A stretch of DNA of 64,000 nt from Pseudomonas sp. ACM7 (GCF_004136015.1 NZ_CP024866.1:636327-700326); one strand, 5' to 3'. Counted from the first letter of the stretch, positions 25,281-50,100 are shown. Notes: generated by a model from the letters alone, not told the origin. Made by a program: numbers and translations.

Positions 25281-27758
25281 ATGCGACCTCAAACACGCCG
25301 CACACCTCTCGCGCTGGCCGTACAGCGCCCGACTTTGCATCGCACCCTGTTCACTAGCGTACTGCTGACCGCCACCTTGCTGGGGAGCTCGATGGCCAAT
25401 GCTGCACCTGTAAAAGTGAACATTGCAGGTCAATCGCTTTCCAACGCGCTGACCGAACTGGGCATGCAGACCAACCTGCAAATCCTCTACAGCCCGGATC
25501 AGGTTGCAGGGATCAAGTCTCGCGCGGTGTCCGGTTCACTGGAACCGTCCGATGCCCTCGCCGCCCTGCTGAAAGGCACTGGTATTTCGTTCCAGATCAG
25601 TGGTAATACCGTCACCCTGGTGTCCGGCGGCGGCTCGAGCCTGCAACTGGGCGCGACCACCATTTCCGGCCAGGCCCTGGGCCTGACCACTGAAGACACC
25701 GGTTCCTACACCACCGGCGCCACCACCACCGCGACCAAACTGCCGCTGACCCTTCGCGAAACACCGCAATCGGTGACCGTGGTGACGCGTCAGCAAATGG
25801 ACGATCGCGGCGCCAAGAGCGTCGGCGACGTATTGCGCAACACCCCCGGCATCACGGCGCAGAAGTACGACAGTGACCGTACCGAGTTTTCCGCCCGTGG
25901 CTTTGCCATCACCAACTTTCAGTACGATGGCGTCAACATCCCGTACGACGGCGTTTACGGTGAAAACCCTAACAACAGCGACGACGCCGCCAGCCTCGAT
26001 CGCGTCGAAGTCATCAAAGGCGCCACCGGCCTGATGACCGGCGCGGGCGACCCGTCTGCCACCGTCAACCTGGTGCGCAAGAAACCGACCAAGGACTTCA
26101 AGGCATCGGTCAGCGCCACCGCTGGCTCCTGGGACAACTACCGCACCGAAGGCGACATCTCCGGTTCGCTGAACGATTCCGGCAGCGTGCGCGGCCACTT
26201 CGTCGGTGCCTTGCAGGACAAAGATTCGTACATCGATCATTACAGCCAGAAGAAAGACCTGTACTACGGCATCCTCGAAGCTGACCTGACCGATGACACC
26301 CTGTTGACCCTGGGCGTCGACAAGTCCAGTGCCACCCCGCGCGGCAGTTCCTGGACCGGTAACGCGCCGTACTTCACCGACGGTGGCCGCACCGACTTCT
26401 CTCGCAGTTTCAACCCGGGTGCCGACTGGAGCCGTCGTGATTTCGACAGCACCACTTACTTCGCATCGCTGGAGCAAGCGCTGGCCAATGACTGGAAATT
26501 CAAGGCCAGCTTCGACCAGAAAACCACCGATCATGACACCCGACTGGCCTCGGCCAGCGGGGGTTCTGCGGACCGCGCCACGGGCGAAGGCAATTTCCTT
26601 TACTGGGGGCGCTGGGAAGGTCATCGCGTGCAGAACACGGCTGACGTGAACGTCTCCGGTCCGTTCTCACTGGGCGGTCGCGAGCATGAACTGGTAGCCG
26701 GCTTCATGGCATCGCACTCGCGCCAGACCGGCGCAACGTACGACACCAGCGCCTTCGAACTGGTGCCGGGCAGCATCTATGACTGGAACGGTAGCCTGCC
26801 GAAACAGGACTTCCCGAAAAACGGCAAGTACGAACGCACCCAGAGCCAGAACGGTCTTTACCTGGCCACGCGCCTGCGTCCGACCGACGACCTGTCGTTC
26901 ATCCTCGGCAGCCGTCTGAGCACCTTCAAATACAACGAAGACTACTCGTACTATCCGGGCGGCACCCTCACCGACACTCAGGCCAGCTACAAGGAACACG
27001 GCGTTGTCACGCCTTACGCCGGTGTGGTCTATGACCTGGACGATACCTATTCGGTCTACGCCAGCTACACCAAGATCTACCAGCCTCAGATCAACAAGGA
27101 CATCAACGGTGCGACCCTGGCACCGGTCGAAGGCGACAGCTACGAAACCGGCCTGAAAGCGGCCTACTTCGAAGGCAAACTGAACGCCAGCCTGGCATTC
27201 TTCCGCATTGAGCAGGACAACGTCGCTCAATCGGTCGGCACCGATGTGAATACCGGCGATGGCATTTTCAAAGCCACCGACGGCGCCACCACCAACGGTG
27301 TGGAACTGGAACTGGCCGGCGAACTGGCACAGGACTGGAACGTGTCTGCCGGCTACACCTACGCCCGCACCCGTGACAAGGACGAACAACGCATCTTCGG
27401 TTTCCCGCTGGCCACCAGCAAACCGGAACACGTGATTCGTACGTTCACCACCTACCGTCTGCCCGGCGCGCTGGACCAGTTCACCGTCGGTGGCGGTGTC
27501 AGCTGGCAGAGCGCGTTTTACGGCCAGAGCTACAGCCCCAACGTGGGCGGTGGCGAGGGCGGCAGCACCTCTCTCAAACAAGGCGGCTACACCCTCGTGG
27601 ACCTGATGACCCGTTATCAGTACGACGAACACCTGAGCTTCACCGCCAATGCCTACAACATCTTCGACAAGAAGTACCTGACGGGCCTGGGCAACTTCGG
27701 CACCACGTTCTACGGCGAGCCGCGTAACCTGCAGATCACCGCGAAGTATGATTTCTGA
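25281..27758 (+). CDS. fpvA: FpvA, TonB-dependent ferripyoverdine receptor and signal transducer
   Basis: 825 residues. A signal peptide ends near ANAA (residue ~41), followed by an STN signalling domain (about 45-125, VNIAGQSLSNALTELGMQTN). Next come the TonB box region, the plug (about 145-290, RETPQSVTVVTRQQMDDRG and RVEVIKGATGLMTGAGDPSA) and a 22-strand barrel that ends in the outer-membrane targeting aromatic (TAKYDF). The STN domain indicates cell-surface signalling through FpvR to FpvI and PvdS. The gene is on the plus strand, downstream of pvdE and convergent with the esterase and NRPS genes. A Fur-like site lies upstream and a clear terminator downstream. Binding specificity should match the peptide made by the adjacent NRPSs. 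Confidence 0.94.
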   Translation: MRPQTRRTPLALAVQRPTLHRTLFTSVLLTATLLGSSMANAAPVKVNIAGQSLSNALTELGMQTNLQILYSPDQVAGIKSRAVSGSLEPSDALAALLKGTGISFQISGNTVTLVSGGGSSLQLGATTISGQALGLTTEDTGSYTTGATTTATKLPLTLRETPQSVTVVTRQQMDDRGAKSVGDVLRNTPGITAQKYDSDRTEFSARGFAITNFQYDGVNIPYDGVYGENPNNSDDAASLDRVEVIKGATGLMTGAGDPSATVNLVRKKPTKDFKASVSATAGSWDNYRTEGDISGSLNDSGSVRGHFVGALQDKDSYIDHYSQKKDLYYGILEADLTDDTLLTLGVDKSSATPRGSSWTGNAPYFTDGGRTDFSRSFNPGADWSRRDFDSTTYFASLEQALANDWKFKASFDQKTTDHDTRLASASGGSADRATGEGNFLYWGRWEGHRVQNTADVNVSGPFSLGGREHELVAGFMASHSRQTGATYDTSAFELVPGSIYDWNGSLPKQDFPKNGKYERTQSQNGLYLATRLRPTDDLSFILGSRLSTFKYNEDYSYYPGGTLTDTQASYKEHGVVTPYAGVVYDLDDTYSVYASYTKIYQPQINKDINGATLAPVEGDSYETGLKAAYFEGKLNASLAFFRIEQDNVAQSVGTDVNTGDGIFKATDGATTNGVELELAGELAQDWNVSAGYTYARTRDKDEQRIFGFPLATSKPEHVIRTFTTYRLPGALDQFTVGGGVSWQSAFYGQSYSPNVGGGEGGSTSLKQGGYTLVDLMTRYQYDEHLSFTANAYNIFDKKYLTGLGNFGTTFYGEPRNLQITAKYDF

Positions 27759-27781
27759 GTGGCTGAGCTGAAATGAAAAAT

Positions 27782-27812
27782 GCCCGTATCGTGAGATGCG
27801 GGCTTTTTTTTT
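27782..27812 (+). terminator. Rho-independent terminator of fpvA
   Basis: GCCCGTATC GTG AGATGCGGGC forms a stem-loop followed by a run of eight or nine T, 24 bases after the fpvA stop. Confidence 0.9.
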
Positions 27813-27846
27813 ATGGCTGTGAGATTTGTGTCGACTGTGATGCCGT

Positions 27847-27956
27847 CATCGCGAGCAAGCTCGCTCCCACAGTGGATCTGTGGTGGATACAAAACCTGCG
27901 TACGACCGAGATCAAATGTGGGAGCGGCGGTGCGACGATTCGACTTGCTCGCGAAG
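27847..27956. repeat. REP doublet with an interrupted right arm after fpvA
   Basis: The left arm is intact (ATCGCGAGCAAGCTCGCTCC). The right arm GTGGGAGCGG...CTTGCTCGCG is split by about 16 extra bases (CGGTGCGACGATTCGA). Confidence 0.75.
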
Positions 27957-28006
27957 AACGATGACACGGTGGTGCTGGCTAGTCTGGATCATTCCCAGAC
28001 TTCAGA

Positions 28007-28963
28007 TCAAAGCCGCGAACGCACCCACTCCGCCACTTCCGCATGAATCCCCTCAACCTCCCCCAACAACCCCGCCATGCGCAAAAAGTCATGGGTCATC
28101 CCAGGCTGTTCCAGCAACGTCACCTCATTCCCGGCAACACACAGCCGCTCGGCATACGCCACCCCTTCGTCATGCAACGGATCATGCCCCGCCAGATACA
28201 CCAACGCCGGCGCCACACCCGAAAGATCCTCCGCCAGCAACGGCGAGCACCGCCAATCAGCCAGATCCTGCGGCGTGCGCCCGTAATGCGCATAGAACCA
28301 ATCCAGCGTCGGCGTCTCCAGCAAATAACCCTCGGCGAAATCCCGATGCGACGCGCGCTTGGTCGTGGCATCCGTCACCGGGTACACCAACAATTGCGCC
28401 TTCGGTTTCAACGCCAGTTCCTCAGGTTCACGCACGGCCATGATCGACAACACCGTCGCCAGCGTCGCACCCACGCTATCACCGGCCACGGCCACTCGCG
28501 TTGCGTCCAGGCCATGTGCCGCGCCCTCGCGCACCAGCCAGTTCCCCGCATCGCAGGCATCCTGCAACGGCGTCGGGAACCGCCATTCCGGGGCCAGACG
28601 ATAATCCACCGTCAACAAGGCAAAACCGCCTTGGGAGGCCAGCCGCCGACACAACGCATCATGGGAATCGAGACTGCCGACCACATACCCGCCGCCATGG
28701 AAATACAACACCACCGGTTGCAGCCCATCGACCGATTGCCCGTTGCGATACACCCTTGCCGACAGGCTGTGGCCATCTCGCGCGGCGATGGTGAAGTCCT
28801 CGCAGGCAACGCTGTCCAGCGGCACATCGAGAAACCCCGACGACGCTTCGAAATCGAGCCGCGCCTGTTGCGGCGACTGTTCATGCATCGCGCGACTTTT
28901 ACCGGTCACCCGGCCGAACTCGGCGAGTTCTAGTAATGCTTCAAGTTCTGGCAACACAGCCAT
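28007..28963 (-). CDS. Alpha/beta hydrolase (HSL/arylacetamide deacetylase-like esterase)
   Basis: 318 residues. The oxyanion motif HGGGYVVGS and the nucleophile elbow GDSVGATLA identify the hormone-sensitive lipase type; the catalytic aspartate is likely in AGHDPLHDEG and the histidine in GMTHDFLRM. It should hydrolyse short-chain esters, substrate unknown. ATG 28963 follows AAGGATTCG. It lies downstream of the terminal NRPS on the same strand but is separated by a REP doublet, and no PvdS box is seen, so a role in pyoverdine is unproven. Confidence 0.85.
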   Translation of the reverse strand: MAVLPELEALLELAEFGRVTGKSRAMHEQSPQQARLDFEASSGFLDVPLDSVACEDFTIAARDGHSLSARVYRNGQSVDGLQPVVLYFHGGGYVVGSLDSHDALCRRLASQGGFALLTVDYRLAPEWRFPTPLQDACDAGNWLVREGAAHGLDATRVAVAGDSVGATLATVLSIMAVREPEELALKPKAQLLVYPVTDATTKRASHRDFAEGYLLETPTLDWFYAHYGRTPQDLADWRCSPLLAEDLSGVAPALVYLAGHDPLHDEGVAYAERLCVAGNEVTLLEQPGMTHDFLRMAGLLGEVEGIHAEVAEWVRSRL

Positions 28964-29030
28964 GGGACGAATCCTTCTACACAAAGAGGTCAAAAATCGG
29001 GCAATACACAATTTTGAAACGAGCGAGAAT

Positions 29031-29126
29031 CCTGTGGGAGCGGGCTTGCTCGCGAAGAGGCAATCTCAGGCGACATTGATGTTGCCTGATACAGCGCTTT
29101 CGCGAGCAAGCCCGCTCCCACAGGGG
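29031..29126. repeat. REP doublet at the 3' end of the NRPS operon
   Basis: CCTGTGGGAGCGGGCTTGCT and its inverted copy end one base before the stop codon of the terminal NRPS gene. It may protect or terminate the very long transcript. Confidence 0.9.
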
Positions 29127-29127
29127 G

Positions 29128-40889
<11,762 letters not shown>

Positions 40890-40890
<1 letters not shown>

Positions 40891-43800
40891 CAGTTGATCT
40901 CCATCTCGTCGAGAAGCGACTCAAGCGCATCAAGACGTGCATCGTTGTCAGCCGGGGCGTGTTGCCCGGCCATGGCGGCATAAGCCTGAAGGTCGGTGGA
41001 TTCGAACAGCGCGCGCAACGGCAGCTCGATGCCCAGTTCCAGTTCCACGCGGGCACTGGCCTGGGCGGCGAGCAGCGAGTGCCCGCCCAATTCAAAGAAG
41101 TTGTCGCGTCGGCCGATCTGCGCCACGCCCAGCACGCTGGCCCAGATATCTGCCAGTTGCCGTTCGAGGTCGCCTTCGGGGGCTTCGAACGGGCGCTGCC
41201 ATTCCTGCGCGTCAGGCACCGGCAAGGCCTTGCGGTCGAGCTTGCCGTTGCCGGTCAACGGCAAGGCATCCAGCAGCAGCCAGTGGCTCGGCACCATGTA
41301 GTCCGGCAGATCCACCTTGAGCGCGGCGCGCAAGTTGTCGCGCCAGGCGATTGGATCATGCGGGGTTTGCTCGGCGACCACGTAGGCGCACAGTTGCGGA
41401 CCGCCATCGCCGGTATGCACGCTCAACACGGCTTGGCGCACGCCCGGTTGCGCCAGCAGCGCGGCTTCGATTTCACCCAGTTCGATGCGGAAGCCACGGA
41501 TCTTCACTTGCTGGTCAATCCGCCCGAGGTAATCGATGCTGCCGTCGGCACGCTGGCGGGCCAGGTCGCCGCTGCGATAAAGGCGTTGCGACGCATCGAA
41601 TGGGCTCGGAACGAAGCGCTCGGCAGTCAGGCCGAAACGCCCGTGATAACCACGGGCCAAACCAGCGCCGGCGATGTACAACTCGCCCGCCACACCCACC
41701 GGCACCGGTTGCAATTGACTGTCGAGCAAGTACCAGCGCAGGTCGCGGATCGGCAAGCCGATCGGGCTTTTGGCCTTGCTGTCGAGGTCGGCCAGGCGGA
41801 TCGCACGGTAGGTCACGTGCACCGTGGTTTCGGTGATGCCGTACATGTTGACCAGGGTTGGCTGTTGGTCGCCGAAGCGCTCGAACCATGGACGCAGGCT
41901 CGCGACTTCCAACGCTTCGCCACCGAAAATCACCTGACGCAGCGCCAGTTTTCGCTCGCTGGCGCATGCAATCGGCAACAACTGGCGGAACGCAGTCGGG
42001 GTCTGGTTCAACACCGTCACGCCTTCATCACAGAGCAAGCGATGGAACTCTTGCGGCTCGCGGCTGATGTAATACGGCACGATCACCAGACGCCCGCCAG
42101 TGCACAGCGAGCCCAACAGCTCCCACACCGAGAAGTCGAACGCGTAGGAGTGGAATAGCGTCCAGACATCGTCCGGGTCGAAGTTGAACTCGGCAGCGGT
42201 GGCCGTGAGCAGACGCCCGACGTTGCCATGACTGAGCAATGCGCCCTTCGGCCGACCGGTGGAACCGGAGGTGTAGATGACGTAGGCGAGGTTTTCCGCG
42301 GTGGCTAGCGCTGGCAAGTTGTCGTCGCTGAAGGCCTCCAGTTGCAACGACTCCAGGCTCAGCACTTGCACGCCGTCGCGGGCCGGCAAGCCATCGATCA
42401 AGTGTTGTTGGGTCAGCAGCAACGTGATGCCGCTGTCTTCGATCATGTAGCTCAAGCGCTCGGCCGGGTATTGCGGGTCGAGCGGTACATAGGCGCCACC
42501 GGCCTTGAGAATCGCCAGCAACCCGACCACCAGCGGCATCGCCCGTTCGGTGGCGATGCCAACCCGGACTTCGGGGCCGACGCCCTGTTCACGCAGTTTG
42601 CGCGCCAGCCGGTTGGCCTGAGCGTTGAGCGCGGCGTAGGTCAGTTGCTCGCCTTCGTAGACCAGTGCGATTGCGTTCGGCCGTTGTGCGGCTTGAACTT
42701 CGAACAAGTCGTGCAAGGTTGGCGACGGCGGTTGCGCCTGGAACGTCGGGTTCCAGTGCTGGATCAACGCATCGCGTTGTGTTGCTTTGAGCAATGGCAG
42801 TTCGGCGACGCGCTGTTGCGGATCTTCGACCACCGCTCGCAGCAGGTTCAGCCACTGCTCGGCGAGGCGGTTCATGGACGCCTCGTCGTACAGGTCAGTG
42901 GCGTAGGTCAGGCTGGCGTCCAGCGTTTCGCCCTGCTCCTGAGTATCCAGCACCAGATCGAATTGCGTGGTGTGTTGCTGCCAGTGCAGACGCTCGACCT
43001 GCAAGTCGGCGACGCTGCGCTCAACGCTCGCGCCCAGTTGTTGCTGGTGGTTGTAGAGCACCTGGAACAATGGGCTGTGATTGAGGCTGCGGTCGGGCTG
43101 CAAGGCGTCGACCAACTGCTCGAACGGCAAGTCCTGGTTAGCCTGCGCGCCCAATGCAATCTGTTTGACCTGTTGCAGCAAGGTGCTGAAGGACTGCTGA
43201 CCATCGATCTCGGCACGCAGCACTTGAGTGTTGATGAAGAAGCCGATCAGGCCTTCGGTTTCCAGACGCGAACGCCCGGCGCTCGGCACGCCGACGCTGA
43301 TGCGGGGCTGCCCGCTCTGGCGATGCAGCAAGGCCTGGAAACTCGCCAGCAACAGCATGAACAACGTCACTTGTTGCTCCTGGGCACGTTCACGCAAACC
43401 GACCAACAACTCGCGATCAACGTTCAGCACCAGGCTGGCGCCGCGCTCGGTGCGACGGGCCGAACGGGTCAGTTCACTCGGCAATTCCAGCGGTGTCTGG
43501 CTGCCAGCCAGTTGCTCGCTCCACCACGTCAGTTGGCGTGCGCCCTCGCCTGCTTCCAGCCAGTCGCGCTGCCAACGGGCGTAGTCGCTGTAGTTCACCG
43601 GCAGACTCGACAGGTTCGCAGCCTTGCCTTCGACGGCAGCCTGATACAGCGCGCTGAATTCATCGACCATGACCTGCATCGACCAGCCATCGGCAGCGAT
43701 GTGGTGCACGGTGAGCACCAGCACGTGTTCGTCGGTGTTCACTTGCAGCAGCAACACGCGCCATAGCGGACCGTTGCGCAGGTCGAACGGACGGGCGATT

Positions 43801-44110
43801 TCTTCGGCTACGGCATTGTCGGTCGACGACTGATCGAGTGTGCGTTCATCCAGTTGCAACGCCAGATTGTCGTGCAGCACCGGACGCGCCTGTTGGCCGT
43901 CCTGTTCGAAGGTTGTGAGCAGGGTTTGGTGACGGGCCTGCAATTGCGCAAAGGCTTCGCGCAGGGCTTCGCGGTTCAGCGAGCCCTTGAGGCGTAGCGC
44001 GGCGGGAATGTTGTAGGCCGAGCTTTGTGGGTCCAGCTGCCAGAGAATCCATTGGCGCTGTTGGGCGTAAGACAGGATCTGCGGCTGACCGACCGTTGCA
44101 CGTTGCAGCA
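40890..44110 (-). other. NRPS module 3: C(LCL)-A(Thr)-T
   Basis: Pocket residues D-F-W-N-I-G-M-V-H, read from FDFSVWELL, LNQTPTAF, VIFGGEAL and NMYGITETTVH, match the standard threonine code exactly. The carrier is FELGGHSLL, the L-type form, and no E domain follows. Confidence 0.88.
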
Positions 44111-47100
44111 CCGGTTGGTCGCTGACGTTCGCCAGTGCTGCACGCTCGGCAAATTCCGCCAGATTCGCGGCGGAGAACAGGCTGCTCACCGACAGTTCTA
44201 GCTGCAATTGCTGACGCACCCGAGAGATCACCTGAAGCACCAGCAACGAGTGCCCGCCCAGTTCGAAGAAGTTGTCGTCACGTCCCACGCGTTCGACCTG
44301 CAACACGTCCTGCCAGATCAGTGCGAGTTGCGTTTCCAGCCCTTCGGCGGGGGTCACGAATTCGCGTTTCGCATCGCCCGCTTCAGCACACGGCAGGGCT
44401 TTGCGGTCGAGTTTGCCGTTGTTGTTGAGCGGCAGTTTGGCCAGCAGGATCAGGTGATTCGGCACCATGTATTCCGGCAACGACTGACGCAGAACGGCTT
44501 TGAGTCCTTCCAGATATTCGGCCTGAGAAACCATCGCGCCGCTGGCCACGACATACGCCACCAGTTGCGTGCCGTCCTGAGCGATGACCGCCGCTTCGCG
44601 CACGTCCTCACGGGCTTGCAGGCAGGCTTCGATCTCGCCCATTTCAATGCGGAAACCGCGAATCTTCACTTGATGGTCGATGCGACCGACGTATTCCAGA
44701 TTCCCGTCAGCGTTGTAGCGCGCCAGATCGCCGCTGCGGTACAGCCGCACGCCCGGTTCACGGGCGAACGGGTCCGGCAGGAAGCGTTCAGCGGTCAGCG
44801 CCGGGCGGTCGAAGTAGCTCTGAGCGAGGCTGGCCGGCGCGCCGATGCACAGTTCACCGACGCCACCGTTGGGCAACAACTGACCGGCCGCGTCCAGCAC
44901 ATACAGCGCGCGACCGGCGATGGCTCGTCCAATCGGGATGCCAAACGCGTCGCTGGCATCTTCGAGATGGCATTCATGAATGCTGGACACCACAGTCGCC
45001 TCGGTCGGGCCGTAGGTGTTGAGCAAACGCACGTGGCTCAAACCGGCCTGATGCCACAAACGCAGACCTTCGACCGACATTGCTTCGCCGCCGACGTGAA
45101 CCTGGCGCAAATCACCCAAGTTGCGCACCACACCGCTCGCACATTCCCGGGCCAGCAAATACCAGTAAGCGGCCGGCAAGTCCGCTACTGTCACGCCTTG
45201 CTGGACGATTTCGACGGCGAGGCGGCCGGCGTCCCACACATCGTCGCCGCGCATGATCAACGCCGCACCGACACACAGCGCCGGGAAGCACTGCTCGACG
45301 AAACCATCGAAACTGAAGGTCGCGAACTGCAACACACGGTCCGACGCCAACAGCACCGAATAGTCGGCGGCGGTCTGGCAGAACTCGCGCAGCGCGGCAT
45401 GGGCGATGGCCACGCCTTTGGGTTGGCCGGTGGAACCGGAGGTGTAGATGATGTAGGCCAGGTCGTCGGCGAGCGCGTGGTTTTGCGGATCGCTGTCGGA
45501 GTAGCCGACGTTGTCTTCGAGGCTGAGACGTAGCACGCCTGGCACGTCTTCCAGCAGACCGGACTCGCACAGCAGCACGTCGAGGCGGCTGTCGTCGATC
45601 ATGTAGGCCAGGCGTTCAGCCGGGTATTTCGGGTCCAAAGGCACATAAGCCGCGCCGGTTTTGAGCACCGCCAGCAGGCTGATGATCAGTTGCGGACCAC
45701 GCTTCAGCGCCAGACCGACGCGCTTGCCGGGACCGGCGCCGTTTTCAATCAGACGATGGGCCAGACGGTTGGCCTGCGCGTTCAGTTGACCGTAGCTCAG
45801 GGATTGACCGTCGACCTGCAACGCCATCGCGTCTGGGGTAGCGGCGGCCTGAGCCGCGATTTGTTCGTGCGCCAAAAGTGCTGTGGATAACTCAACTGCC
45901 GCCGGTTGGCTGACAGAGAGCACCGTATTTTTTCCGGCCTCATCGAGTAACTCCAGCGTGCCCAATGCCGCGTCCGGCAGCGCCACCAACTGCACCAGCA
46001 GGTGCTGCAAACTGGCCGACAACTCAGCGACCTGCGCCGCACTGAACCGCGCCGCGTCATAGCTGAAGTCCAGGCTAAGGCCTTCGCCCAGTTCGATGCC
46101 CAAGGTCAGCGGATAGTGCGTGCGCTCGTGGTTGTGCAGGTTGCCGAACGACAACCCGGCCGGCGCGCCCTGTTTCAGCGCCTCGGCCACCGGGAAGTTT
46201 TCGAACACCAGCAGGCTGTCGAACAGCGCCGAACCCTGCTGCCCCGCCCAGCCCTGAATGTCGTAAAGCGGCACGTGCTCGAACTCGCGCATCGCCAGGT
46301 TCAGCCCTTGCAACTCGCCCAGCCATTGACTGACGGTTTGATCCGGCTTCATCGCGCACACCAGCGGCAGTGTGTTGATGAACAAGCCGAGCTGCTCTTC
46401 GATCCCCGGCAGCGGCGCCGAACGCCCGGCCACGGTGGCACCGAACACCACGCAATCCTGACCGGTGTAGCGTTGCAGCAACAGGCTCCAGGCCGCTTGC
46501 AGCAAGGTGTTGAGGGTGACCTTCTGCTGACGGGCGAACTCGGCCAGACGCTGGGTCGCACGGCTGTCGAGTGCGACGCGATATTCCTCGCTGCCCTCGG
46601 CGCCTACCGGTGGCCGCAACGCTTCGGCCAGCAACGTTGGCGCTTGCAGCGGCGCCAATGACGCTTTCCAGAACTGCTCGCCCGCGGCAGCCGATTGCTG
46701 CTGCAACCAGCCCAGATAATCGCGGTATTGCCCGGTCGGTGCCGGCAGCGATTGCCCGGCGGCGTAGTGCTGGATCACTTCGGCCAGCAACTGCGCGTTG
46801 CTCCAGCCGTCCATCAAAATGTGGTGGCTGGTGTAGATCAGGTGCCAGTCATTGGCGCCCGTGCGGACGAGGTTCAAGCGGAACAGCGGCGCGGTGCCCA
46901 GTGCAAAACCCTGGGCGCGTTCGGCGTCGGCCAGCGCATCGGTGTCGGTCGCTGCAAGCACTTCAAGCGGCAACGCGACGTTGCGGACAATTGCCTGATG
47001 CGCGGTGTCGAGGCCTTGCCAGTGGAAGCTGCTGCGCAGGATGTCGTGACGCTCCAGCGCGGTTTGCCAGGCTTGGGCGAATCGCTGCGGATCGAGGTCT

Positions 47101-50100
47101 TGAATGTCGAGGCGCAGCTGACTGATGTAGGCGCCGACTTCGGGTTCGTAGAGGGTGTGGAACAGCATGCCCTGCTGCATCGGCGACAGTGGATAAAGGT
47201 CTTCGAGGGTCGAAACAGCAACCGGCAGTGCATCGAGTTGCGCCTGACTGATGCGCGCCAACGGGAAGTCCGACGGTGTGGCTTGCGGCACTTCAACGGC
47301 ACAGCAGTGATCGATCAGCGCGTTGAGTTCCAGCGCGTAATCGTCCGCCAGACGCTGAATCGTCGCGGTGTCGAACATCTCACGGCTGAAGCCCCAGCTC
47401 AGCGACAACTCGCCGCCATAGACCTGGCCTTCGACCGTCAGCCAGTTGCCCAGCGGTGCCGATGGATCCTGCGCCACGCCGTTGCCTTCGGTGGACGGCA
47501 CAAACATCGCGGCATCGTCGAACTGGCGGTCGAACTGGCCCAGATAGTTGAAGGTGATGCGCGGTTGCGGCAACGCCGCCAGTTCGGCGCGAATCTCCGG
47601 TGTGCCGAGGTAGCGCAGCGCGCCATAGCCGAGGCCTTTGTCCGGCACTGCGCGCAGTTGTTCCTTGATGGTTTTGATCGACGCCGATAGATCGGCGCAC
47701 GGCATCAGATTGACCGGGAACAGGCTGGTAAACCAACCGACGGTACGGGTCAGGTCGATGCCGTCGAACAGGTCTTCGCGACCATGGCCTTCAAGCTGAA
47801 TCAGCGTGCTGCCCTGCCCGCTCCAGCGGCAAACCGCCCGCGCCAGGGCGGTCAGCAGCAGGTCGTTGACCTGGGTGCGATAGGCCGCCGGGGCCTGTTG
47901 CAGTAGTTTGCGGGTTTGCTCGGCGTCGAGTTTGAGTTCGAATTTGTGTTCGAAGCGGTTTTCCAGCGCACCGTTCGGGTGGTCGCATGGCAGATCGTTC
48001 GGTGCGTCGCGCAGTTGGGTTTGCCAGTGACCGAGGCTGTTTTCAAAGGCTGGAAGATGAGCTTGCAGACGGGCAACCCAAAGTTGATAGGTGCTGGTTT
48101 TCGCCATCGAAGCATGGCTGCCGCTATAGAACTGCTGAAGATCTTCCAGCAGCACGCGCCAGGACACACCGTCCACCGCCAGGTGATGAATGACCAACAG
48201 CAAACGCTCGGTACCGTCGGCCATCGAGACCAGCAGCGCGCGCATCAGCGGGCCATTTTGCAAATCGAGACTGCGCTGGGCTTCGTCGCACAGGGCGTTG
48301 AGTTCTTCGACCGATTGTGCCTGACGCTGCCACAACACCGACTCCGTGGTCGGCGCTGCGTAGGCTTGCTGCCAACCTTCAGCGGTCTGTTCGTATCGCA
48401 GACGCAAGCTGTCGTGATGGGTCAGTAATTGTTCTAAAGCGCGATCCAGCGCAGCACCGTTCAACGCCTCACGCGGCACCAGCAGCAGCGACTGGTTCCA
48501 GTGCTGACGTTCGGGGATCGCTTGCTCGAAGAACCACTGTTGCACCGGCGCCAACGCCACCGCGCCAACCGCTGGACCTTGATCGATCAACGGTTGCTCC
48601 CCGTTGCGGGCGGCCTGGGCCAGGCTGCGAATGGTCTGGTGCTGAAACAGGTCTTTGGGGCTCAACACGATCCCGGCCTGACGCGCACGGCTGACCACTT
48701 GCATGGAAACGATGGAGTCGCCGCCCAGTTCGAAGAAGTTGTCTTCAAGACCCACATTTTCGATGGCCAACACGTCCTGCCAGATCGCGGCCAGGGATTT
48801 TTCCATCTCCGTGCGCGGCGCGACGTGTTCGCGTTGTTGCTGCGAGCCGTCAATCGCCGGCAAGGCCTTGCGGTCGAGTTTGCCGTTGGGGGTCAGCGGC
48901 AGGAGTTCGAGGAACAGCAAAAACGCCGGGACCATGTAGTCCGGCAGATGCTGACGCAGTGCAGCTTTCAGGGTTTCACGCAGAGTCGTTTGAGCATCGA
49001 CATCTTCCAGCAATGCCGGATCGGCCGGCACGATGTACGCGACCAGTTGCTGACCGTTGACACCGTCCTGCGCCAGCACCGCCAGTTCGCGCACAGTGTC
49101 CTGCTGCAACAACCGCGCTTCGATTTCACCGAGTTCGATACGGAAGCCACGGACCTTGACCTGATGGTCGATGCGCCCGACGTATTGCAACGTACCGTCG
49201 GCCTGATAACGGGTCAGGTCGCCGGTGCGGTACAGGCGCTCGCCATTGCTGGAAAACGGGTTTGGCACATACTTTTCGGCGGTCATGCCCGGACGCGCCA
49301 GGTAACCGCGGGTGATGCCGGCGCCTGACAGGAACAGCTCGGCGAACACGCCTTGCGGCACCGGTTGCAGATCAGCATCGAGCAAATAGCTGGCGGTGTG
49401 TTTGAGTGGCCGGCCGATGTTTGCGCGGCCACCGGCCTCGCGGCGGGTCCAGGTCGAATAGGTGGTGTCTTCCGACGGACCGTACAAATCGTAGACATGC
49501 TCGACCGTCGACTGCTGATACAGCGCGTCCACCAGGCTCTGCTTCAACGGCTCGCCGGCGAGGTTGATGATGCGCACGCTCGGCGGGATCTGCCTGTCGC
49601 GCTGCAAGGCATTGATCGCCGACGGCACGGTGTTGATCAGACGCACCTGATCCCGGGCCGGCAGCTGCGGTAATTCCAGGGCATTGCGGGCGATGATCAC
49701 CGAGCCGCCACTGGCCAGGGTGACAAACAGTTCCCACACCGACAGGTCGAAACACACCGACGTCGAGGCCAGCACCCCTTGAATGTCTTCGCGGCTGTAG
49801 ACCGATTTCGACCAGTCGATCAGCGCCAGCACGTTGCGATGGGCAATGGCCACGCCTTTGGGTTTGCCGGTGGAGCCGGAGGTGTAGATCACGTAGGCGA
49901 GGTTATCCGGCGTGACGCGGGTCACCGGCGCGCTGCCTGGGTAAGCGGCCCACGCTCTATCGTCCATCAGCAACACTTGGGTGTCGGCGGTGACGGTCAA
50001 TGTTGCGGCGACAGCTTGCTCGGTCAGCAGCACCAGGGCGCGGCTGTCTTCGAGCATGTAGGCAACACGTTCGGCCGGGTAGTCCGGGTCCAGTGGCACG

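Noticed and set aside
28007..28963. Esterase as part of pyoverdine maturation.
   Set aside because: No PvdS box, a REP doublet separates it from the NRPS operon, and it matches no known pyoverdine maturation enzyme.
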